This document shows positions 9,601 through 20,300 of a stretch of DNA of 63,425 bases, piece after piece. Location of the stretch: assembly GCA_030053915.1 (NCBI GenBank), contig JASGCT010000007.1:1-63425 (forward strand), given 5' to 3'. The stretch comes from Alphaproteobacteria bacterium. GTDB lineage: Bacteria; Bacteroidota; Bacteroidia; Chitinophagales; Chitinophagaceae. The position numbers and the translations under genes are program-made. The notes under the pieces are model-generated. The model had not been told where the DNA came from, did not search any database, and saw nothing but the letters and a program-made list of their open reading frames with translations. The stretch's first letter is position 1. Each line of letters opens with the position of its first letter.

Positions 9601-12600
9601 TATAAATTTACATCTTGGTCGGCACTGACATTATTAAAATTTATACCAGTTGCCGTATCTGAAATGACAACTTTTTGATTATTAACAACCAAGCTATCTA
9701 TGGTATAGGCTAATTTATCAAACAAAAATGGTATTCTAATATTTTTGTTGTAAAAAACTGTGGTGGTTGCACCGATACTATTGGGAACATTTGAATTGGT
9801 ATTTATATAATAAGAATTTGAAGCAAAATTAGCTTCTAAAACCACATCACTTTTAATATTAAATAAGGTAAAACTATCCCGATATTTTAGAAAATAATTA
9901 TTTGAATAATCGTAGTTTAAATAGATGCCATTGATTTTATATCCTGTATTAGAATTATATGAGAAAGTAAAATTTGAATTATAATTTAAATTTATAGAAT
10001 CTTCAACAAGATCCAAACTACCATCGGGGAAAAATGTTTTAAGTTTTATTATGACTTTAACTTTTTTAACCGCTTGGCGCACAAATATACTATTATTATT
10101 CGAAACCTTATAAAATGTATAACTATTTAAAGAGTCTTTATTAACAATACCATTAATATTTACTGAATCATTTATTAGATTAAAATTTGGAGTAGCAAAA
10201 TTAACCTTTACAGTATCATTTAATAACACTGGAATATTTTCTTCTTGAAGTGGGGTATTATATGGTTGATTTTTGTAATTGATAAAAAAGAAACTACTCG
10301 AAGACTTATAGAATTGTTGAATGGTTTGCTGAGTGGTAATATTATAAAATGTAAAGCCTTGGGTTGAATCTAAAGCGTAATTTTTATAAACATTTTTATT
10401 GACGTTTATACTATCCAAACTTACTAAATTACTATATGGAATATTATAAAACAAAACCCTATAATTAGAGGCAAAACTTGGTCTATAATACACATCTTTT
10501 AATTTTACACCATTTAAATAAATTGACGATATTATTAAAGCATTTTTGTTTTTATATTTAAGAATTATATCCAAATTTTGAGTTGGATACGAAATGGTAT
10601 AGAAAATACTCGAATCATATATTGAAATACCATTTATTAAGAAACTATCTAAATATAAATTTGGATCATCTGGCAATAGCGAAATTCTATAAGACCCATT
10701 TATTGGAATGGTTGAATTGAAGGTACTAATTATTTTCTCATAATTATTTGAATCTGTTAGTTTCGTAATATTTAGATTATACTGCTTGGGTTTTAAAACA
10801 ATTTTGATATTTTGATCGCTCATAATTTTATAAAATGTATAATTTTCAGTAGAATCACGATTATAAACACCATTGATATAAACACTATCCACAATAAACT
10901 TAGTCGTATCAAAAATGTAACGGACCCTCACTGTATCTTGATAATAAACACTGACGCTATTCACTAAAGTATCATTATGTTGAGGGGCTTTACTATATAT
11001 ATTAATATTTACTTTTTTGTTAATTAAATAAATCGTAATATCTTGATCAGATTCTATATCGTAAAATGTATAACCAAACATACTATCTTTATTAATGAAT
11101 CCATTGCCTAGACTATAGCCTGCTAAATCAAATTTAGTACCAGCAAGCTTAGGGAAAAATACCCTATAACTCGAACCAATATATGTTTTTAAAGTATATT
11201 GTGCCGTACTACCCAAATCATCCAAAATTTTGACATTAATATTGAAAACTTTTAATTCAAAATAAACAAAGATAATATGCGAAGATGTTACATTGGTAAA
11301 ACTATATTGGTTTGAAGGTGGCACCACAGATAACAGCTTACCATCTACTTCAACCCGATAGACATAATAACCTGGTGCTGGATTAAAAGTTATTGTAGCA
11401 TTACCATTTTTAGGTATAGATTGTGGTGCTGATATATAGCCCCCTATGCTTGCACCGGTTTCAATGACGAAATTTGCAGAATTGTCAATTATTAATTTAC
11501 CCGAATTTGAGGTTCTATCTATATGGGTATTGCCATGATAGTTTGAAACTATGACGCGATATAAATTATTATTATAAGATTGTGATAAAATTGGGGTTTT
11601 ATAAATAGAATCTGTAGCATTGGCGATGTTAGTATAGCTATTGCCACCGTTGGTAGAAACTTGCCATTGATATTTTAAAGTACCCCCGTCTGAAATTTGA
11701 GCAGACACATAAAATAATGCCGTGCCATTTGGCTTACCAATTGTATTGACTGGATGCACATAAATACGTGGTGAATCGTACTGCGTTTTAGGGTCTTTAT
11801 TCAACTCATGCCCCCAATTTGTTTCATATCCCGACACTAAAATCACTGTACCACCAACAGCTGCAACAGCAGTAACAACGCCTGCAAACCCTAAAATTTG
11901 GGCAGCAAAAGCAGATAATAAAGTTGTAAAAGTATAAAACAAACCCCATGTTAACCATGCGGCAGCAACTCCTAAAATTAAAGCTGAACCACCCAAAATA
12001 ACAATACCACCAAGTGTACCACCAAGTGAAGTTCCTAAGATTTTATCTCTAAAGCTTTCTGGTTGCGATAAAACCGTTAATGTTAAAATATTACTTGTAT
12101 CTGCTACCGTTTGGTTATTAATTGTATTATAAACCAACACTCTAAATTGAACCCCGCTCTCACTAACCTCTGAAGGTGTATAAACAAAATAATTTGAATT
12201 CGGATCGTTATTTAAATAAACCCATTGATCCGCTAACCCAACTTTTTTTTGCCAAATATAGGTTAGTATGCCAGCATCTTTGGTAATGGCTTGCACATTA
12301 AATTTAATGGAATTGTTAACAATGACAGAATCAACTGTATCAAACTGCGTAATCACCGGCTTTAAAGGATTTCCTAATACTAAAACTTGCGCCTCACTAA
12401 TACTAGAATCAATATTTGAAGGAATACCAAACGCCGAATATACTACCACCCTTATTATTGAACCGCTATCTAATTGCGATACTATTGTTGAATATGTTGA
12501 AGTCTGTTGACCAGAAATAATATTGTAAGTAGTACTCCCAAGATATTTTTGATACCAACGATACGACAGCACACCTGCATCATTACTAACTGCATTTACA

Positions 12601-14300
12601 GAAAAACTGGCACTAGAACCTTGATTAATATACTGATTTTTTAAGACATTTAAGATTAGCGGTTTCTGAACTTTTATGGGATTAAATTTTACCTGAGCAG
12701 TTGAATTTTTTATAATACCAGAGATCGTAATTGTATTACCTAAAGCCACTTGATTAAAATTACCATTCAATAACACTGTATCAGCCCGATAACCATTATT
12801 AGGCGTTACATTAAAAACAGCCATCCCATTTTTTGAAACCATTACAGTAGACGGATTATTTATAATCCCATTAGCACCCAAAACAGTAGCCGTTACAGTA
12901 TATACATTATTAAAATTTATGGTCGCCACAATATCATCAGTTATGTTTGAAATCGTATAAGACTCGATCGAGTCTGTAAGAATAACTTCCGGATTATTGC
13001 CAATAGCTAGCGATAAACTTGTTACAAAATAATTAATATTGGGCGTAAAAAACAACCTTAAATTCTGACCATATAATAATATAGTATCCCGATAATTTCC
13101 AGATAAAATGGGATTTGCCCCCCCCCAATTCGCCGAACCAGCTCCATTAACTACCAATCTTACTCTAAATTTTTTAATTGAAGTATAAACTTTTAAGCGA
13201 TGATTGGAAACAACTGAATTAAATGTATATTGACTTAAAGAATCGGTATTCTTAGTACCATCAACTACAATGCTATCTATTTGTAAATTATCCGCTGAAG
13301 GTTGATATGAAATTTTTTGGCTTGTATTCGCCAACACATTTAAGGCAGCAGCTGGACTAAATACCACGCTATTTTGAGGCACAGACTGACTTAAAATTAT
13401 AAAATTATGATTGACATAACTAAAATAATTTGAAAAACTTGAATACAAAGATGAATCCGCTACATTAATACTTGATACCCTAAATCGATAGGTCCCTGTT
13501 AATATGGCTTGAAAATTTACAAAACTATCCGTCGTTACAAAATCTGACACAATGTCCTGAGTAGCCGAATCAATTAATTGAACATGATAGCCACTGATGA
13601 TTGCTGAACTATCATAATTGCCTGTAAAATAACCATTATTTTTGGTAACTTTTTGAAAATTACCCCGCAAAATTGAATTTGCTGGACTAAATAATGCTAA
13701 ATTCTTAGGAGGCTCCGGTGCACTAATCCCTTTATCTAAATTACTATACTGAGAACTAAGTTCCGAGTATCCAAAAAAAGATATATTATTTGCATCGCTA
13801 AAATTACAGGTTGATAAACTATAGGCATTCGTCAAAATTGGACTCTTAAATTTAAACCTTAATAACGGATCCTGATTCTGGTTAAATCCACTGGGATTAT
13901 TAATTTGAACCCGAACATATAGTAATTTAACACCCGGATTAATATTTTGAGCAGTATTAAAATAACGATTCAGTTCTAACAAATCTGACTCATTAAAACG
14001 ACTTTCAATCGTAACCGTATCACCAATATTTATATTAGTTACACTAAACTGCGAACCTACAATATAAGAATGACTGTAATTCCCTTTTTTAAAGGCTTTA
14101 TCTAAAATCAATCTTAACTGAACCCCTTGAACCGTAAAATTTGTTGAACCCGTATTGGTAAAATAAACATCAAACATAAACGAAGTATCAGATACAAATG
14201 TTTCATTTTCAACGCTAATTATAAAATTATTTTGTTGTGAGTTTAATATATGAGCGAAACATAAAAACACAAACAAAATAATAGATACTTTTTTTCTCAT
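6648..14300 (-). CDS. Giant secreted protein with about 21 B-repeats, hydrophobic insert and dockerin-like C-terminal module
   Basis: Secreted protein of 2550 aa; signal peptide MRKKVSIILFVFLCFAHILNS. Rough order: N-terminal module (22-200) and FN3 (200-300), both homologous to the 1279-aa neighbour (shared VTKNNGYFTGNYDSSA); three B-repeats (310-545); two Ig-like domains (545-745); a Gly/Ala-rich hydrophobic stretch (about 756-823); a third Ig-like domain (840-940); about 18 further B-repeats (945-2355) with consensus GYxxDSVxINGxYxxDS...YTFxNIxxDxxIxVxF; C-terminal module (2358-2550) with FIEGY, TMRPVLLN, a CNNC pair, YDFTT and a calcium-type loop DINGDGVITNDD. That C-terminal module is widespread in Bacteroidota secreted proteins; no classical T9SS domain follows it. 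Middle gene of the operon, 4 bp after the preceding stop. Most likely an adhesin; the hydrophobic insert leaves membrane insertion possible. Confidence 0.85.
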   Translation of the reverse strand: MRKKVSIILFVFLCFAHILNSQQNNFIISVENETFVSDTSFMFDVYFTNTGSTNFTVQGVQLRLILDKAFKKGNYSHSYIVGSQFSVTNINIGDTVTIESRFNESDLLELNRYFNTAQNINPGVKLLYVRVQINNPSGFNQNQDPLLRFKFKSPILTNAYSLSTCNFSDANNISFFGYSELSSQYSNLDKGISAPEPPKNLALFSPANSILRGNFQKVTKNNGYFTGNYDSSAIISGYHVQLIDSATQDIVSDFVTTDSFVNFQAILTGTYRFRVSSINVADSSLYSSFSNYFSYVNHNFIILSQSVPQNSVVFSPAAALNVLANTSQKISYQPSADNLQIDSIVVDGTKNTDSLSQYTFNSVVSNHRLKVYTSIKKFRVRLVVNGAGSANWGGANPILSGNYRDTILLYGQNLRLFFTPNINYFVTSLSLAIGNNPEVILTDSIESYTISNITDDIVATINFNNVYTVTATVLGANGIINNPSTVMVSKNGMAVFNVTPNNGYRADTVLLNGNFNQVALGNTITISGIIKNSTAQVKFNPIKVQKPLILNVLKNQYINQGSSASFSVNAVSNDAGVLSYRWYQKYLGSTTYNIISGQQTSTYSTIVSQLDSGSIIRVVVYSAFGIPSNIDSSISEAQVLVLGNPLKPVITQFDTVDSVIVNNSIKFNVQAITKDAGILTYIWQKKVGLADQWVYLNNDPNSNYFVYTPSEVSESGVQFRVLVYNTINNQTVADTSNILTLTVLSQPESFRDKILGTSLGGTLGGIVILGGSALILGVAAAWLTWGLFYTFTTLLSAFAAQILGFAGVVTAVAAVGGTVILVSGYETNWGHELNKDPKTQYDSPRIYVHPVNTIGKPNGTALFYVSAQISDGGTLKYQWQVSTNGGNSYTNIANATDSIYKTPILSQSYNNNLYRVIVSNYHGNTHIDRTSNSGKLIIDNSANFVIETGASIGGYISAPQSIPKNGNATITFNPAPGYYVYRVEVDGKLLSVVPPSNQYSFTNVTSSHIIFVYFELKVFNINVKILDDLGSTAQYTLKTYIGSSYRVFFPKLAGTKFDLAGYSLGNGFINKDSMFGYTFYDIESDQDITIYLINKKVNINIYSKAPQHNDTLVNSVSVYYQDTVRVRYIFDTTKFIVDSVYINGVYNRDSTENYTFYKIMSDQNIKIVLKPKQYNLNITKLTDSNNYEKIISTFNSTIPINGSYRISLLPDDPNLYLDSFLINGISIYDSSIFYTISYPTQNLDIILKYKNKNALIISSIYLNGVKLKDVYYRPSFASNYRVLFYNIPYSNLVSLDSINVNKNVYKNYALDSTQGFTFYNITTQQTIQQFYKSSSSFFFINYKNQPYNTPLQEENIPVLLNDTVKVNFATPNFNLINDSVNINGIVNKDSLNSYTFYKVSNNNSIFVRQAVKKVKVIIKLKTFFPDGSLDLVEDSINLNYNSNFTFSYNSNTGYKINGIYLNYDYSNNYFLKYRDSFTLFNIKSDVVLEANFASNSYYINTNSNVPNSIGATTTVFYNKNIRIPFLFDKLAYTIDSLVVNNQKVVISDTATGINFNNVSADQDVNLYLKPIKFSITGTQNEGGLISGDSLVNYGTSYTFYSLPYYGYYIDSLIITHSNGLLELIKLPMGQSYTINSVFENLNLRVVFKPLYTINIQSNDSVNIKINKVFNSGTNSYLYNDNFSITNDTILYFPVNDTVNLNLNSSPSTSIDSLIVDGINIIENPIKTYNFRFINLSSNRSFRIVANSLYYRFSAVSDTNGTIIPAGDSLVRDSDSIRYYFIPKSKYKVDSVWVDGVYSDSLDGVTFKNVHAAHTIQVKFTIGKYRVLTSSSSGGIISDTLTVYRGDSARVTYQPNNGYQFENITINNNYSRFDSNVGYTFRNIRGDSTIAVNFEFSDIVISASAGLHGKIIPSGDTTINTNSNIGYKFMADSGYYVDSVYINGMNDSTLIDTFTFYKPKTNQAIRVHFSAIPSNKVLVFLKSSLGGTIKPIGTRVLDSNSNLQISFLPNKGNSIDSLIINDTTVVKDSLQSYTFYNLRFSQKFLAQFDKMVYAVNTVSDSNGYIDASNRYLSGSKVVVNYRPNKGYEVDSVFINNAYLLNSYGTRFYTIDSIYNNYVIRVKYKLLKYLIQVVQPLNGSISPSSDSFVSNFDTVFYTISANAGYYVDSILVNGVLQPTYSELILENISSNRIISAIIKPNPVNGYRISIKSNFGGNILPRVGQFFVPADTSLRIRIDTLPGYRIDSITLNGMKIDSTTSFSIDTVRFNYDFVITFKKITFPITTISNLGGTIAASTTIGLYDTVRITYNALNNYFIDSILVNGKNYADSNLGYTFFGVDTAQTIRVVFSNIGNKVLNIKAFIEGYEDGDLTMRPVLLNSNNSGCNNCPNNPLYADSVEVWLISPLNEIVYYNRAILRIDGSMYLNLGNNFSNGNYYILLKGRNTVKTWSSVPIVFNSRNTTYDFTTSASKSYGNNQVLLANGLYALYSGLIFSNNLEISLDDVLRIKNGIELYQQGYLLTDINGDGVITNDDLLICIRNFDKLITTLTPFN
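11830..12036 (-). other. Gly/Ala-rich hydrophobic segment inside the 2550-aa surface protein
   Basis: About residues 756-823 read like two or three membrane helices: GGTLGGIVILGGSALILGVA, then AAWLTWGLFYTFTTLLSAFA, then GFAGVVTAVAAVGGTVILVS. It sits between two Ig-like domains of an otherwise beta-rich, Asn/Ser/Asp-rich secreted protein. The frame stays open and the homologous flanking domains are intact, so a frameshift is unlikely. Function unknown. Confidence 0.7.
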
Positions 14301-14304
14301 ACAA

Positions 14305-17300
14305 TTAATTAAATGGTGATATAATTTGAATAATTTTTTTAAAATTTCGATTCATAATAATTACATCATCATTTGTTACTATACCATCTCCGTTTACATC
14401 TGCTGGTACATAACCATTCAGGTAATTATTAATGCCTATTTTAGTTATAATGATATCATCTAAGGTTATTTCAATATTTGTATTAATTAACAACCCAGAG
14501 TATAAAGACCAGAAACCATTTTCTAACCTTACTAAATTGCTGCCAAAAGCTTGATTAGCACCTGATGTAAAATCGTATTTTATAATTCTAAAGTTTGTTG
14601 AGAGCCTGTTCGCACTATAAGTTGTAACAAAATTTCGACCAGAAATTTGAAGATAATAGGCATCTATTGTTAAATTGTTATCTAATAAAACAGACCCATA
14701 TCCATTGGTATCTAAGGCAATTTTACGTTCAAATCTACTCACATTATTATTATCAATTAAAGCCACTATGATTGAATCACTATAGTTACTATCATTCGAA
14801 CAAGTAGTACAGCCCAAACTAAACGCATTCGCTAAAACCGAACGCATGGCATTATTTCCATTATAATAACCTTCAATAAATAATCTTAAATTCAAAGTTC
14901 TTGGGGCAATACTAAGCGGTTGGCAAATTATAGAAACCAATTGATCGCTTGTTACGTTTTTAAATGTATAACCACTGATAGAATCATTGACCAAAAGACC
15001 ATTTATAAAAATAGAGTCTATGATAAAATTTGACGCTGGTGTATATGTAATACGAACCGAATCTCCCGCTTTTAAATATTGTGTTGTACTAATAGTACCA
15101 TTCAGTATCTTGGTAATTATTCTATAATCAAAATTCCCAAAAAGAACCTCAAAGTCGTAATCAGTTTTAACACTATCGATGGTATAACTTGTCGTGCTAT
15201 CTACTAATTTATTATTAACTAATAAACTATCTACTCTAAAACCTACATTTGGAACATTGTTTAATATAAATTTACTATTTGAATCTACATAACTGATACC
15301 ATATTTCGCTAGCACAACACCACCACTTGAATACCGAATAGTAATTCTTTTTTTCTGAGCTGGAATGGGTTTAAAAGAAACTTTTAAAACGGTATTTTGA
15401 TAAATTTGAGTTAGCAATACTGTATCAAGTACTTGTAATAATGAATCATTTACAAATACAGAATCAATATAATACCCTGTATTGGCTATAAATTTATACC
15501 CAATACTATCAATAATTCTAACTGCCGAATCTTTATTAGGATTGATCATACCATTTCCAACCACCACAACACTAACCATATATTTTGCAAAATTAAATCT
15601 AACAAACAAACTATCATTATTTAATAAACTATCAATAACAAGACTATCCTGAAATCGTCTATAAGCACTCTGCAACCTGATACTATCTACAGCATATCCT
15701 TTTTGAGGATAAAACCTAATAACAACCTTACTTCCATAATTATAAACCTGAGTTGTATCAATGCTACCATTCCCTATAGATTTAGTAAATAAAGTGTCTT
15801 TATCAATTACAAATTTTGCACTGATGGACTGATTTTGGTTAATAGCACTAAAAGTAAATCCATTTAAGCTATCCACATAGCTATTATTAACCCATACAGA
15901 ATCAACATGAAATCCCTTATTCGGTTCAAATAAAATACGAATAGTATCGCCTTTTAAATAATAATAATCAAAATTTACTTTATTAACCAAAAATTTCCCA
16001 TTTCCAATAATTTGAGTATCTATTTTAACATAATTATCGGCTGGTCCAAACACAAACAAAAAGCTATCACTTAAAGTTAAACCATAACTTGTATAACTAA
16101 TTTTTGAATCGGTTTTCGTTAAATTATTATTAATAAATAGACTATCAATCAATTGATTATTATTAATTTTAGAAACTGTTATCGTTTCGCCAAATGACTT
16201 TTGAGGCATTGAAGAGGTGATATTTTTTGAACTATCTTTTAAAATAAGGGTTGGGTTAATATACTGGAAAAATAAAGTATCTTGCGTAATGATATCTTTA
16301 ACTCTTGGATAGTTTTTACCAGGATTAAAAATAAATTGTGTTGGGTGTTGGGTAAAACTATCTTCATTTATCAATACACTGGCTTTACCAATATTAGAAA
16401 AATTATTTGAAAGATAATCTTGAAATCCTAAAAATGGATTGTCTTGGTTGGCACTAAAACAATTATAAATTAAAGACCCTCTTTCATTGATACAACCAAA
16501 TCCTGCATCATATAAGGGGAACCAAGTTGATGGCATAACTATTTTAATTAAAAGTTTAATTAAATTACTTACAGCATAAGAATCGTGTACCACACTACTA
16601 TCGCTATTGACTCCCAAAAAACCACCTGAGGTATTAGTAGTCGTGTCGATATCTAAAATTTTTGATCCCGCAAAAGAATTAAAAATCAACCCTTTATTAT
16701 CGTTTCTACCTATGAAGCCACCCTCCCAATTGGATCCTTCAACTGTGGTTTTAGCAAAACAATTATAAATAATGCCGCCATAATTTTCACCTATTAACCC
16801 CCCAACAACATCATACCCTCTTATTAAACCGCCTATGACACCATTTTGGGATATTTTATTCGTTAACGCATTATTGGGATCTAGATTATTATTAAAACTA
16901 CCGCAATTAATAAATCCCAATAAACTACCCACTTTATACCTACCTAAAACCCATGGATTATCCAATATAAGGCCAGTAAAAATTTGATTATAACCAAATA
17001 AATTAAATAATCCAACTGTATCTTTTTTGGGTAAATTGATATATAAATTTTTTATATGAAAGTTATTCCCATAAAAACTACCATAAAATCGGATTGGCGG
17101 GAAGCCTTGATTTGAGGTAAAGTTTGAGTTAACCACACCTGCTAAATAACTTTGAGGATCATTAAAGTCTAAATCTCTTCTTAAATAATAAATACCTCGG
17201 TTGGTAAAATTAACATCACGCCCTATTTTATATAATTCTTCAATATAATTGATACTATGGGTATCTGTAACAAAAACTTGAATACTAGAATCACCAGAAA

Positions 17301-20300
17301 TATTTCTAAAAGTATAGCCGTTTACTGAGTCGTTACCTCTATTGATACCATTAATAACAATACTATCAATTTTAAAATTTGGCAATAAATTATAGGTAAT
17401 TCTATATTGACTTCTAATCAGTTGAAAACTACTATCAGATATGCTTCCACCATAATTAATGGCGGTACTAATTTTGAAAACTTCGTTAGCATAAATGCTA
17501 TCCGACCATTGCGATGCGAATGATTCACCTGCGGCATTAATGGCTGTAACATAAAACCGATAGGTTTGCTGTTGGTCTCTAATGTAGGGTGTTATAGGAA
17601 TTGAAGTACTGTAGGTAACATCACTATTACGATTATTATAAACTGCATATTGTGTTATTTGGGCACCACCAGCATAACTTGGGGTATCACAATAAAGTTT
17701 TATGAGATTATTTTCTGTACGAAGTTTTAGATTTCGGGGTGTATCGGGCACAATAATTACTTTAAACTGGTCGATAATTTGTGATATTAAGGAAATTGTA
17801 TCCAACTTTTTTAAAATAACATTTCCATATTTAAACTTGGTACTTGAGGCTACATTAAAGCTCCAAAATCTATTAGAACGATCCATGGTTACTCTATAAA
17901 AAGATTGACCTGAATCTAAACTTAAACTTAAGATGGTATTGATATTTAAAGCAACACTATCTGCTATCTGACCTAAAATTCTGGGCATGGGATCATAATT
18001 ATAATAAATACCAGCACTAATTGAAGAAGTGCTGGTTTGAGTTTGACCTGGGTTTATATTAAAGCGGTTGATAAAATAATCTGTACTACCTTGGGCTGTA
18101 TCTTCTGAAAAAATATCATATTCTCCAGCATTGAGTGTTGGCGCAATACCTACGGCGCCTTGGTCAAAAAATAAACTTGGTCCATTAACTACATAATAAT
18201 TATTTTGAGAAATGCTATAAATAATGGGCGATGCACTGTATGCTGTTGTGATATAAAGTTGGTCGTTATTGAGTGGGTTAACAAATAATTCATTAACTTG
18301 AATTCCATTTGTTAAATTTTTTGCTAAAATTTTAAATTCAGATGTGGCTGGAACGTATTTATATAAATTCCCAGCCCGATCTAAAATATAAACTACATTA
18401 TTAACAAATTCTAAGGCATAAATTTTAAAACCACAATAAAAAGCACTTAATGTGCCAATAGTATAATTAACAGTATCTAAATTTCCAATAAAAACATATT
18501 GATTTGAATTATTAAAACTTAAAACTGGTTCAACAGTAAGAGATATAGCAATTTGATTATTAGAACCGTTAATATTATAAGCAAATTCCTCAACATTTAA
18601 TCCATATAAATTTAATGAAGATTGAAGCGTAAAACTATTTGAGCCGCCTTTAACCTGACCGATGTTACCCGGACTTGCAGGTGGCACTTTGGCGAGGCGA
18701 ATTTGGTTGTTAAAGTCCAAACCTAAAACTAATAAATCGCCATTAGAGTTTAATTGTTTTGCGCCATCAATGTTAAATGTGCTATTAAACAAATTATTAT
18801 TTACAGAATATACAGAGGTAAAATTACCTGCAGTTGCAGGTTGACTGGTATAGATATCTTTAGAGCTATAGGTATAATATTGATTGGTACTATACATTTT
18901 ACCAAAGCCTAATAAATTTAAATTATTAAAGTTTAAGTTTGTTTTACTTACCAAATTTAAATTAGGAACAACTGTTGTAATAATATTAGGTTTTGAACCA
19001 TTTAAAAAAGCGCTATCTGTTAAAGCGATATTGGTAATGGCGGCATTGGGAACGGCGGTATTATTAACAATTGGAATATTTTGAATATACTTATGATGAT
19101 TATTTAAAGGCAACCAATACAATAACCCAGGTTCATTGCCCAAAAGATTTCCATTGAAATAAGCTAAAATTTCTTGGGCTGAACGCGCTGCTTTCCAAAT
19201 TCTAACATCTTCAAAATTTCCATTGGTAGCAGGGTCAGCAGTCCAATTAGATTTTCCTACAAAATTACTGACAAATGCCGAAGTAGCATAAGGTTGCGGT
19301 GTATCTAATATTTTAACGCCATTGAGATATAATAATAAGCGATTATTAGACATAACGAACGCATAATGATTCCAGGCATTGTAATTAAAATTAGCAGGTG
19401 ATTGAATATTAATATCGGCACTATTATTATGGAGTAAAAAACCAGAGCCAGGTACTTTAAAAGCTAATAGTGCGCCTTGACTATTGGGTGAATTAAAATT
19501 CGTACCAAAATCGAATAAGCGCTCGAAATTTAAGAAAGCCCCATTGCCTTTAAACCACATTTCAACAGTATAATCACTATAAGATAAATCTAGCTTCGGT
19601 AAAGCAATAAAAGCATTACTACCACCAGCACCAGAAAACGTAGATCCAAAAAAACTATTTGATTTATAGGATGAAATTTTAGAAATATTCCCAATGGGCT
19701 TAAGGATAAATAAAAAACTTGCATTAGAATTCAAATCTTTAACAAGATAATTTAAGGTATTATTAGTAGTATAATCGTAAACAATTGGCAATTTTTGAGT
19801 ACCATTAATTAAAACACTATCAACTTTATAACCAGATTTTGGGGTTACAATTATTGTAGTTGAGTCATTAAATCCTAAATAGTAAATACTATCTACCAAA
19901 CCTAAATTTAAGTCGTTTAAAGAAACCAAAAGTTCGTAAGGGTTATAGAGGGCTAAAGTATAATTTTGACCACTAACAAAATTTGTAACATTTTTTAAAG
20001 TATTAGGAAAAGGATTAGGTAAAGTTCTAGAAGAATTATACACTGTTTCTGAAATAGTACTATCGTCATTCAAAATACTAAAAATACCATTTCCAATTGA
20101 AAAATCTTGGGCTTGTTCAACATGAAGGTACTGAAATAAGTTTGTATCAATAAATTGGGCTTGATTTTGGTAAATTGAAAATGGTTTAAAAATGGGCTTC
20201 ATTTTATTATCATACGCTAATCCATTATTATTTAAATCATCTTCGCCATAGACTATTTTATTAACTAAGTAGGGGTAATTGAAAGTTTTTGTAACAAATG

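Noticed and set aside
11830..12036. Hydrophobic segment as a frameshift artefact
   Set aside because: The frame is continuous and flanking Ig-like domains on both sides are in the same frame; a double compensating shift is unlikely.
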